Assembly (NCBI RefSeq): GCF_029962835.1
Contig: NC_080589.1
Span: 23,674,586-23,738,585, forward strand
From: Magnolia sinica
Taxonomy: Eukaryota > Streptophyta > Magnoliopsida > Magnoliales > Magnoliaceae
Length of the DNA: 64,000 bases
Direction: 5' to 3'
Part shown: positions 1-9,880 of the stretch, piece by piece
Layout: every line of letters starts with the position of its first letter
Position numbering within the stretch: position 1 is the stretch's first letter
Program-made: the position numbers and the translations under genes
Notes under the pieces: model-generated
The model's input: the letters and a program-made list of their open reading frames with translations, nothing else
What the model was told of the DNA's origin: nothing
Databases searched by the model: none

Positions 1-2
1 CC

Positions 3-3000
3 GTAAAACTAAAACTTCAAAAAGAAAAGTATTTAAAACTTAAAGAAAACTTTGATTCTCTTGTCTTAGAAAAATCCCATATTTCAGATTGTTTTGAAAA
101 ATGCAAATGCGATTTAGAATTCAAAACTTCCCAGATTGAAAATCTTAAATCTGAAAATGATAAACTTAAACTTGAAGTCTCTTTTCTTTTGAGTTTAAAG
201 GATACATGGAGATATGCCCAAGGTGATCCAAAGTTAGAAAAACTTTTATCTACATCAAGACATTGTGGTGACCGATCCGGTTTGGGCTAAGATAAAAATA
301 TTCCTCCTAAACAAAAGAATATTCTTCCTAAGTTTGTGAAAGGAGAGACTTCAAACTCAGAAGGAAAAAGTTCAAATCAAAAGTTTTCTAAAAATGCTAA
401 AACATTTCAATCATTCAAACTTAAAAGTAATCATATCAACTTTAAAAATCAGAATCAAAACCCTTTGGCTAAAAAAATAGTTGATTTACTTAAGGAGCTC
501 TTAAAATCTAACTCAGTGGATTACTCTTACAACAACTACAAACAAAAGAAGACCCACTATACTCCTAAACCCAAAATAGTTATGAAATGGGTTCCTAAGG
601 TTACCTGTTTGGTTGTTCATACTGCTTTCAAAGCTATAAGTCATTCAAAGTGGTACTTCAACAGTGGATGCTCAAGGCATATGACTGGTGATAAAGGTCT
701 ATTCACCGATCTTAAAGATATGGCTGATGGGTCAGTCACATTCGGTGATGACAACAATTGCAAGATTATTGGCCAAGGTATGGTTTAACTCTATAACCTC
801 CCTTTGTTTAAAAATGTCTTATACGTTGAAGGGTTAAAACACAATTTGTTAAGCATATCTCAAATATGCAATAACAATCATAGTGTAAAATTTTCTAACC
901 AAGGTTGTGAAATTCTAAATAATAAGGGTTCAGTAATATTAACTGGTCGCAGAACTTCTAAAAATTGTTATATTGTTGTGAATCCAGCTCATCTAGTCAA
1001 TTGTGTTACATGGTCCATACCGATGAGACTAATTTGTGGCATAAATGTCTTGGACATGTACACTACCGTAATTTGTATAGACTGAGCAAAAGAGAACTAA
1101 TAAGAGGTCTATCTAAATTACAAAAATTAGACAAAATATGTGGTGAATGCCAGATTGGCAAGCAATTAAGGATCTCTCATAAGAAGGTGAACTCCAACGC
1201 CACATCAAGACCACTTGAGCTTCTCCATATGGATCTTATAGGACCTACCAGGATGGAGAGTCGAGGTAGCAAAAAATACATTTTGGTAATTGTGGATAAT
1301 GTTACCAGATTCACTTGGGTAGCTTTCTTAAGGGATAAATTAGAAACCCTTGATGAAGTAAAAAGAGTTCTCAAACGGATTCAAACGGAAAAATGTTCTC
1401 AATTTTGTAAGATTCGTAGTAATCATGGATCTGAATTTGAGAATAACAGTTTTGAGAAATTCTGTAGCGATTAGGGAATATCGCATGAATTCTCGGCACC
1501 CAAAATACCACAACAAAATAGAATTGTTGAAAGAAAAAATAGAGTGCTTCAAGAAATGGCTAATGTAATGTTGAATAGTATGAAGCTCCCTAAATATCTT
1601 TGGGCTGAAGCCTTGAATACTACTTGCTATATAATCAACCGAGTATATACTTGTAAGTCTAATAATAAGACGGCTTATGAAATGTGGTTCGATAAGAAGC
1701 CTACTATTAAATACTTTCAAGTTTTTGGCAACAAGTGCTATATTTTATGTGACCGTGAAAATCTAGGTAAGTTCGACACTAAAAGTGATGAAGGTATCTT
1801 TTTAGGGTATTCATTAAACAGTCGTGTATATCGAGTACTGAACAAGAGGACCGGTGTGATCCAAGAGTCCATTAATGTGGTCATAGACGATCACTTGAAT
1901 ACACCTACCCCAAGTTCAGATAATGATGAAGTTCTTTTAATTGACAAACCAGATACTTCATCAAATCACACTGACTCTGAACTGAGGACTGTTAAAGATC
2001 ATCCAACCACTCAGATTCTTGGAAACCCTCTCACTGGTGTACGCACTCGTAGACAACTAGAAGATATATATAATTACATATGTTTTACATCCTAGATTGA
2101 GCCGGCAAACGTAAAAGAAGCTCTTACTGACGAAAACTGGATTGTTGCAATGCAAAAGAGCTTAACTAATTTGTGAGAAATGATGTTTGGTATCTTGTTC
2201 CTAAACCTAAAGATAAACATATTATCGGAACAAAGTGGATTTTCAAAAATAAGTCTAATGAACTTGGTAATATAATTTGCAACAAGGCTAGACTAGTTGT
2301 ACAAGGGTACACTCAAATTGAGGGTATTGATTATGATGAAACCTTTCCCCCAGTAGCTCGTCTTGAGTCAATCAGACTATTTATATCTATTTCTTGCTTT
2401 AGAAAATTTAAAATTTATCAAATGGATGTGAAGAGTGCCTTCTTAAATGGTGATCTACATGAAGAAGTATATGTTGAAAAACCAATGGGTTTTGAAGACC
2501 CTAAGAACACTGATCATGTCTATCGTCTTAAAAAGGCTTTCTACGGCTTAAAACAGGCTCTTAGAGCATGGTACGAGAAATTGACTAAGTTTTTACTAAG
2601 TCATGATTTTCAAATGGGAAGTGTAGATAAGACTCTCTTTGCTAAGAAACTTAATGATCACATCTTAATAGTGCAGATCTACGTTGATGATATTATTTAT
2701 AAATCTACCTATTCTAGCATGACTATTGAGTTTTTAGATTTAATGAAATCTAAGTTTGAAATGAGCATGGTTGGGGAATTGAATTATTTCCTAGGATTGC
2801 AAGTGAAACAACAATCTGATGGCATTTTTATTTCTCAAACCAAATATGCTCTGAACTTAATTAAAAGTTTAAATTTTAGAACGGTAAGAATTTTGATACT
2901 CCTATGAGTACAACTTTAAGACTCTCAAAGGACTTTACAAGTAAAAATGTGGATCCTAAATTATATCATAGTATGATTGGCAGTTTACTTTATTTAACTG

Positions 3001-3479
3001 CAAGTAGACCTGATGTTACTTTAAGTGTTGGTATTTGCGCTAGATATCAATTTGATCTTAAAGAGTCACATTTAACAGCTGTTAAGAGGATTATGCGATA
3101 TGTTGCAAGTACTGCTAAATTGGGTCTCTGGTATCCATATGATACTAGTGTTCAATTGGCTGGGTACTCAGATACTGATTGGGCTGGTAATATTGATGAC
3201 AGGAAATCAACTAGTGGTGGTTGTTTCTATATTGGAAATTGTTTGGTTTCTTGGTTTAGTAAGAAGCAAAGTTCTATATCGCTCTCAACTGCTGAGGCTG
3301 AATACATTGCAGCAGGAAATGCATGTACTCAGCTTGTTTGGATGAAACATATGTTAAGCAATTATGGAATTGCACAGGAATCAATGATATTATATTGTGA
3401 TAATTCCAGTGCTATAAATATTTTAAAAAATTCAATCCAGCATTCATGTACCAAGCACATTGACATTAGGTATCATTGA
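3..3479 (+). pseudogene. Broken copia gag-pol polyprotein
   Basis: Remains of the polyprotein that made virus-like particles, cut itself, copied RNA to DNA and inserted the copy. Seen in order: gag coiled-coil tail (3-590), protease (about 640-870), GAG-pre-integrase and integrase (about 965-1900), RT with an intact YVDD (2173-2890), and RNase H with its three acidic positions (YSDTDW, STAEAEY, YCDNSS; 2904-3479). Breaks: stops at 288, 786, 1472 and 2093; frame changes near 985-1010, 2165-2172 and 2880-2890. The protease motif reads NSG instead of DSG (codon 660-662). The second integrase acid is Asn (codon 1421-1423), and a usual Gly before VERKN is Arg (1520-1522). RNase H stops right after HIDIRYH, short of its usual C-terminus. 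It cannot make active enzyme. Confidence 0.9.
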
Positions 3480-4498
3480 CAATAGCACGCCGCCACCTTC
3501 AGTTACCCGAAGATGATCCCTCATATGTGTGGGATTTGCGTTTGCGCAATGTTATTATTGAGCGATCTGTCGATCTTGAACACATTGCTCCTTTTGGTAT
3601 TCTCCCACTTCTTCAAGCTGTAGGATGTGCTAACATCTTACATTGGGGTGAGCCTGCATACCAATCTATTGCTCAATCCATGTTTGCGTGTATCTCTGAT
3701 TTTTCGACTGAGAATTTAATGTTTAAAATTGATGCTAGAAAAGGTCCATTTGAAATTGATCGCCATCTGATTTCAGGGCTAATGGACATACTTGTTAATG
3801 ACAAGGGTATTCTTATTCATACTCTAGCTGAGAAACCCTCAGAATTAGAAAAACGCATGCTCACTAGAGATCTATGTAATATGAATGTGCAATGGACTCA
3901 TAAAGGGAATGCGATCCCCTCAAAGTACTTGTTACCCAGATATAGGGTTCTCCACAGAATCTTTATTTCAAATCTGTATCCATGTCCTGGTAATAAAACA
4001 GAGCTTACATCCTTTATGGTTCGGTTTTTGCACTCTGTCATCTCTGGTACTGAAGTTTGTCTTCCTTCTTTGATATGTCATTCTATCATTCAGTTTTGTC
4101 TCCATCCAGGTCATAGTGATATTCCATTTGCCTATCTTATGACTGTTTTAGCTACTCACATGTTAGTTGATATGCCTGTTGGAGAGGCTCCTATCTATCA
4201 TCTTATTTTTAACAATTCGAATATTAACAAGATAAAATTGGAATTGATTTCTGGCCAAGTGGATGTAGGTAGTGGTGGAGTTGAAATAGGGAATGAAGAA
4301 GAAGCTGGTGATCTTCCTCCTGATGATATAAATATGGATGATATTTTTGATGAAATTGATTCTGATTCTGCTAATGATCCTGACTATGAGCCATCTGATT
4401 TTGATGCTCGTCTTCGTGCTCTAGCAGAGAAGGTAGAGAATATGAATGTTGCCCATGATTTACGATTTAAATATATCGCAAGTATCTTAGGCGCTTAA
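3476..4498 (+). CDS. ORF3 of the Sirevirus-like element (env-position protein)
   Basis: Open for 340 codons directly after the RNase H stop. The first codon shown is TTG, so no real start is visible and the frame probably lost its N-terminus. The N-terminal half (HIAPFGILPLLQ, ILHWGEPAY) resembles the domain annotated in plants as 'putative plant transposon protein', found in Sirevirus third ORFs that are sometimes called env-like. The C-terminal quarter is strongly acidic (DDINMDDIFDEIDSDSAND) and ends in a heptad-like segment. I see no signal peptide and no clear membrane span, so an envelope role is not supported. It is the only long undamaged frame in this element. Its direct abutment on truncated RNase H implies an internal deletion. 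Function unknown. Confidence 0.6.
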   Translation: MTIARRHLQLPEDDPSYVWDLRLRNVIIERSVDLEHIAPFGILPLLQAVGCANILHWGEPAYQSIAQSMFACISDFSTENLMFKIDARKGPFEIDRHLISGLMDILVNDKGILIHTLAEKPSELEKRMLTRDLCNMNVQWTHKGNAIPSKYLLPRYRVLHRIFISNLYPCPGNKTELTSFMVRFLHSVISGTEVCLPSLICHSIIQFCLHPGHSDIPFAYLMTVLATHMLVDMPVGEAPIYHLIFNNSNINKIKLELISGQVDVGSGGVEIGNEEEAGDLPPDDINMDDIFDEIDSDSANDPDYEPSDFDARLRALAEKVENMNVAHDLRFKYIASILGA

Positions 4499-5056
4499 AC
4501 AAAGGACTTCATCAACTTGATCCTACCATTCATGCGCCTTTTTCAGGATCTGATTAAGTGCTTTACTCTTTGGTTTGTAATAACTTTAAGTCTACTTGTG
4601 TTGGTTTGTGCACTTTATTTGGTTTACTGACTTTTGTTTAAACTAGTTAATGGTATGTGCACGTTAATTTGCTTATATCTTGTCTAGTTAATCCTTTATT
4701 ACTCCTGTTTCTTATCCTTTTCCATTTTTTCTTCTTCTTCCTTTGTCATATTGTGCCAAAAAGGGGGAGAAATATTTGGATTGATTGATTGCTTATGGCA
4801 TGGATATTGTGGGTAGCATATAATTTTTTTTGGATATATGTGTGTGCTACTCAGGGGGAGTATGTGAGGAGATGTTTTGCATATGTTGTGCCTAGTTCAT
4901 AATGTTATGTGCTAGTTAATGATAACTGGTGCATGATTCTTTAACCAGGTTGTAGCTAGTTTTCTCTTATAACTAGTGCATACATGATTCTCTGAATGTG
5001 TATTGGTAAGATTTTTGTTGAGTATGTTTTGTCACAAATTTGACAAAGGGGGAGAT
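4499..5056 (+). other. Spacer with three polypurine tracts, PPT at 5045-5055
   Basis: Noncoding, T-rich. GGGGGAG occurs three times: AAAAAGGGGGAGA at 4758-4770, TCAGGGGGAG at 4851-4860, and AAAGGGGGAGA at 5045-5055. The last sits one base before the LTR and is the primer for plus-strand DNA. Repeated PPT-like tracts before the 3' LTR are known from Sireviruses. Confidence 0.75.
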
Positions 5057-5519
5057 TGTAAGTGCTATGGTTTTATGCTCCTTTGGTTGTCAAATTTTGT
5101 GGTGCCAAAACATCAATATATGTCTTGTATAATCTATGTCTTGTGTAGCACATTGGTATATATGATCAATACATTGCATCACCTTTCTAAACACATTGCT
5201 TCAAGTCAATAACGAAGATTTACTTCAAACCATTTCAAGAAATGCAAGTACAAGCTACAGCGAAAGAAGTGATCTTATTCAAAGACTCAAGTTCGTGTAC
5301 AACTCGAAATGAAGTGTAATTCAAGCTCTAAAAGATCTCAAGTTCAATGCTATATCAAGTATAGAGATTCTAAGTTTTACAATTTTCAAAGGTCAACTAT
5401 CTTATGAAGATTCAATGTCCATTCTTCACATTTAAGGTATGAATGACCTTAGATTGACCTTAGGGTAGGTAATTTTGTATACATAATTCAAATTGAATCT
5501 TTTTATATATATTTGGACT

Positions 5520-5870
5520 GTTCTAAGACTAGTCCTGAATCCTGTTCGACTAGTCCTAGCACTGGCTCGACCAGTCCAAGAAATTTTAAGACCAATCCTG
5601 AGTTGTTGCAATTTTTCAAAATTTTTTGGTTGAGCTACGACCAGTCCTGGAGTCTTCTCGATTGGTCGTGTGAACAATACACGACTTGTCCTACGACCAG
5701 TCCTGGTTCTATGACTCAAACTCCAGCAACCATTCCTGGTTTCTCACGACCAGTCGTGGACACCCTACGACCAGTCGTGGAACGGTCTGATCTCATCGCG
5801 GTCAAAATTTCAAAAATCCGTTTCTTCTACGACCAGTCATACTGTCCTCAGGACCAGTCGTAGACGAGTT
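5520..5870 (+). repeat. Dispersed CGACCAGTCGTGG-type repeats in the LTR U3
   Basis: About a dozen variants of CGACCAGTCCTGG or CGACCAGTCGTGG lie within 350 bp just upstream of the TATA box, one in inverse orientation (GATTGGTCGTG near 5660). The arms ACGAC...GTCGT are complementary, so each full unit is a short imperfect palindrome. Clustering in U3 suggests promoter elements; this is inference. Confidence 0.7.
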
Positions 5871-5878
5871 TCTGTAAC

Positions 5879-5886
5879 TATAAATA
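5879..5886 (+). promoter_or_regulatory. LTR TATA box
   Basis: TATAAATA directly after the repeat cluster. It would place transcription start near 5910. Confidence 0.6.
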
Positions 5887-6962
5887 GACGATGAATTTCA
5901 GAGTTTGATAACTCAATTCAAGTAAAATCAAAGCATCACTATGAGATAAGTTTGTGTTCATTTTAAGCTAATTTGTGCATATTTAATATTATCTTTTGTT
6001 AGCTTTATTGATTTGATTTTGTTTCTATATTCCAATCTGAATTGAAAAGAGGAATTATGATATTCATTCTTCTTGGAATCAAAATCAAATATAGCTAGCT
6101 CAACTGGTTTAATTTAAAATCAATCTAGAACTTAGAACCATTTCTTAAGTGAGTATTGTACAATGAACTTATATTCGAACTTCTACTTCGATTTAGTTCT
6201 TCCGGGCTACAACAAAAGGAGAAATTCAGGTATTCTACTTTATTGTAAATTTCATTCTTTTGATTTTATTTGAGATTAAGCCAGAAAATCTCAATCTGTT
6301 GGTTATCTGAGGAGAGCCAAAAAACTCAGAAGTGAGGTTTTTTGAATTGTGTAAGTCCATTTGAAAAACACAATTATGAAGGTTTTAGGTGAACCTGAGA
6401 AACCTATTTTTATAGTGAACACTGATATCTACTGAGTGAGGATATTAGGAGTGGAGTAGCAAGCTGTGTGGCTGTTATTTAACAGTTAGTGAACACACAG
6501 GCGAACCACTATAACTCTTTGTCTTTTGTGGATGTGTGATTTATTTTCTATCTTTTATCATTCAAAGTTTGTGGGATGTATGTGTGGATGTGAATGTTGT
6601 AATATTTACATTTCAAGCATTATGGGGAATGTTGTAATAGTTTAATATTTATATTCCTTGCTATTTATTTATTCCTCTTCAGTTTGAGTTTTTGATACAA
6701 AGAACTTTCTAGAAATAAAGTTGTCTTGCCATAAACCCTTGGTTTTTATGGTGTAAGGTTGTCCTTAGAACAACATTTATATCAATCTTTCAATACTTGA
6801 TTATTGAGGCTGCTTTTCATTTCTGCATTGTGAATTGATTTCTTTTATTTGGCTATCATATTCTTTTATTCCGCTGTTAAAGCTTAAATTTAGCATTGTC
6901 CTTTTCACCCCCCCCCCCCCCCCCCCTCTCTGACATATAGCTTGGCCTTTTCACTAACTACA

Positions 6963-7789
6963 ACAAGATTTGCTTGAATATGGATTTCATCTTCAGATAT
7001 TCGGGGTCTTCAAAGCCTTTGGGAATTCTCCAAACATCTCCGGGAAGATCTTCCTTTTTAACAGAACTATGAGAGACAGCCTTATCGAGTATATCATAGG
7101 TAGATCCATGTTAGGATTCTTACCTTGATGGATCTTTTATAGATGTTCCAGGCACGTTGCCGCATTAATTGGCTCATTTAATTGTGGCCACATAGTGTAT
7201 GACGGTTCGCTCCCTTAAAGGCATGTGTAAGGGTTTGTGCCTCTACATTAATAACGGAATACGTATCACTAAAAGGAAGATCAATTGAAAATACTCCTGA
7301 GTGCAAGTATGGTTTTTGTGAATACTAAGTCTGTAATGTTAACACGTGGCGAATTTCCATTGGTCTATGTCAGGGCCTCGAAAATGAGTGTAAACAATGC
7401 CCCCACATCCCTTCATATCGAGAAATGTGATAGGAGGCTTGACATTTAAGTATTCGATAGCCGTTCTGACTCTCAATACGTGACATCACAGGGTTCGCGT
7501 TCAATCATCGTGCAAGTTAATGCGAGTTTTAGAATTCTCCTAGCATGATTGTTAGCTTTTATTGTGGATGTGAAACCTAGTGTTTCATTTATAAAGCTGA
7601 AAATGATGCTCTCAATAGGCGACAACCTAAGCTTGAAACTTGGCTATTATTTTATTAATCAGACGAGGACAAAACTTACAAATTGGATCGGCCAAAAATA
7701 TTTAAATAATATCTCGTACCAAATCTTTGTGCCAGCTGATATTTTCCTTATTACTTCATTCTTCATTTTGGCTGAGTCTTATCGGTGGT
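6963..7789. other. Noncoding flank of the reverse gypsy remnant
   Basis: No protein match recognised on either strand. It lies downstream of the reverse-strand integrase at 7790-8936, so it is probably the 3' noncoding part or LTR of that element. I could not find a polypurine tract or LTR edge. Confidence 0.35.
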
Positions 7790-8936
7790 CATCTTTTCTT
7801 TAGTTTAATATAGACTCACATAGTGTAGGATAATACTTTTTCAAATATCGACCATTAATAGGATTTCTACTCTCAGTTGTTCATGTCTTATAACAAATAT
7901 GCTCCTCCATGTATGACTTTCTTAATCTTCAGCGGTCCTTCCTATGTTGGAGACCATTTACCATATTTTTTGTCATTCACTCCAATTGGTAGCTTAGTTT
8001 TTGACACTATTTCTCCTTCAGCAAAGCTTTTCCCTTTTACCTTCCTGTTTTATGCTATAACGACTTTGAGTTTATGAACCTTCAATTTATATAGGGCTTG
8101 TAATTAAACAATGTCTAGCTCTTCTAACGCCATAAGCATGGACTCGGTGAGTTCTTCTAGAGTTCGCTTGTGCTGATATGCTTCCTTTAGGGAGGAAATG
8201 TAACTTCCATGGACAATACAACATCATGTCTATATGTTAGTGTGAAAGGTGTCATCCGTGTACTGGTTCTCTGTGAAGTGAGATAAACCCACAATACTTC
8301 GGACAACATTGTATGCTACAATCGTGAATTATTCACTGCCATGCATTTGATGATATTCTTAGGATTTTGTTATTTAACTTGACATGTCCATTGGCCTAAG
8401 CATAATATGATATGGAATATACAAACTTGAACTTGTACGCCACTGTAAAAGCTTAGATTTGTGCTCTTGAGAAAGTTGTTCCTTTATCTACAATAGTTAT
8501 CTTGGGGTGTGGAATCAGTGGATGAAATGTTCTTTAATAAAATCAATAATTTTTACCTACTCATCTCCTTTCATCAGTTGCGCCTCCGCCCATTTGGTGA
8601 AATAATCAATTACCACAATGATGAAACCTTATTGATTCGAGGAGGGCAGATATATCTGTCCTATGATGTCGATGGCCTAACCTAGAAAATGCAATGGTTT
8701 CACAATTGGATAGAGCTTTGATACTGAGACATGTTGTAACAAACCATGTCTCTGATATGCCTGACATCCTTTTGCATATTTCATGTAATCCTTTTATGTA
8801 ATAGGCTAGTAATAACCATACCTTCGAATCAACCACCGCATCTTTTGACCTGCCTGGTGTGCTCCATAGATGCCTTCATTTACCTTGCCCATAACCATTA
8901 TGGCTTCATTTGAAATTGCACGGAAGCTTATAGAGT
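7790..8936 (-). pseudogene. Ty3/gypsy integrase remnant
   Basis: On the reverse strand, reading from 8936 down, the wording of a plant gypsy integrase is clear: a zinc-finger part with EGIYGAHQAGQKMRWLIRR, then a core start (IIGQIYLPSSNQ, FIIVVIDYFTKWAEA), then TYRHDVVLSMEV-like and REAYQHKRTLEEL-like segments near 8200-8130. A C-terminal part ends in PINGRYLKKYYPT (about 7830). Many stops and frame changes interrupt it. RT and RNase H are absent. The element is therefore old and truncated on both sides. The family is certain; the lineage within Ty3/gypsy is not. Confidence 0.85.
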
Positions 8937-9470
8937 TTAGAATTATGGCTAAGTCTTAATAGGGGGTGAATAGGACCGTTTAAAATTATCCACCAATTAA
9001 TACAAATTAATTCACAGTGAATTAGGTCCAAGCTCAGTCTATAGGGTGAGATAGATATATCTAGTGTGTTCAATGCATTTAGCACTTAGCATACAATCTA
9101 ATCATGTATCCATATGAAATATATAAATCAAATCACAAGCATAAATAGGGGTGCAAACAAATATCACAATTGGAAATACAAGGATATATAGTGGCTCGAC
9201 TAAATTCCCTACTTTACTACCAGATGACGAATTCAAACTTGAGTTTTTTAGATTTACTATCTCAATTATTTTCTATAGGTTCACAATTAACTTTTTCAAT
9301 GGTTTGTTTTTATAGGTTCACAATAAATCATTATGATCTTACACAAGGATTTATGTACACTCCTACCGGAGGCTCACACAATCTTGATGCGGCTTCTCTT
9401 CAACTCCCCTGATCTTTGATATGGATCTTCTTCAGCTCCAACAATCAGCTCCAACAAATGATTTTCTTTA
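8937..9470 (-). mobile_element. Possible reverse copia LTR end
   Basis: The reverse complement of 8948-8977 reads GTCCTATTCACCCCCTATT followed by AAGACTTAGCC. This is the C-rich ending seen in Sirevirus LTRs and matches the wording near 6900-6930 here in style. It abuts the gypsy integrase fragment. Only this terminal motif supports the call; the rest of the stretch is A/T-rich and unrecognised. Confidence 0.4.
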
Positions 9471-9484
9471 CGTGCGCGCAAGCG

Positions 9485-9502
9485 CACACACACACACACA
9501 CA
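9485..9502. repeat. (CA)n microsatellite
   Basis: Nine CA units, preceded by an alternating GTGCGCGCAAGCGCA stretch. Confidence 0.9.
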
Positions 9503-9845
9503 AGGTCTATGGGCTCCACTTGATGTTCATGGGATATTCTAACCATCCATCCAGATCAGCAGGTCCTATTAGTACGTGGGCCAAAAAATGAGACGGCTCC
9601 AATGTCCTAGCCACGTGAAGTTAAAACTGTAGAATTTGGTCTACCGATAACGTTTTTCTTAAATTTATTATAAGGCACCTTCCCAGTCATGGAATGTTGA
9701 ACAGTTGGATCACTAATATGATTACGGGTAGCTTTTTGAATGGTACAATCATTGTTCATGCACATATATTTATATATAAAAGTGCATGAACTTATGCACT
9801 CGTTGCTTGTGAAAAAATTTGAGTTATTACATTTTACCTCTTAAT
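9503..9845. other. Nothing recognised
   Basis: A short match to the fold-back family wording (GTGGGCCAAAAAATGAGACG near 9580) is visible. Otherwise A/T-rich noncoding sequence. Confidence 0.4.
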
Positions 9846-9880
9846 AAAACTAATTAATAATGAGAGTTCATGTCACTGTT

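Larger units (their letters stand above)
1..6962 (+). mobile_element. Sirevirus-like Ty1/copia retrotransposon, 5' part beyond the window
   Basis: Domain order protease, integrase, reverse transcriptase, RNase H is that of Ty1/copia. Three features point to the Sirevirus (SIRE/Maximus) lineage: a Lys/Glu-rich coiled-coil gag tail, an extra ORF after RNase H, and AAAGGGGGAGA-type polypurine tracts before a long 3' LTR. The 5' LTR and most of gag lie upstream of base 1, so target duplication and LTR divergence cannot be examined. All pol parts carry stops or frameshifts, so this is a dead copy. Lineage is inferred from layout and motif wording, not from a tree. Confidence 0.88.
5057..6962 (+). 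repeat. 3' LTR of the copia element
   Basis: Starts TGTAAGTGC just after the polypurine tract and ends ...CTAACTACA. A poly-C tract at 6908-6926, preceded by TTTTCA and followed by CTCTCTGACATA, resembles the C-rich motif near Sirevirus LTR ends. Length 1906 bp. The 3' border is chosen from the TGT...ACA rule and is uncertain by a few bases because the other LTR is not in the window. Confidence 0.7.

Noticed and set aside
3476..4498. ORF3 as a true envelope protein
   Set aside because: No signal peptide and no membrane span; position after pol alone does not show such a role.
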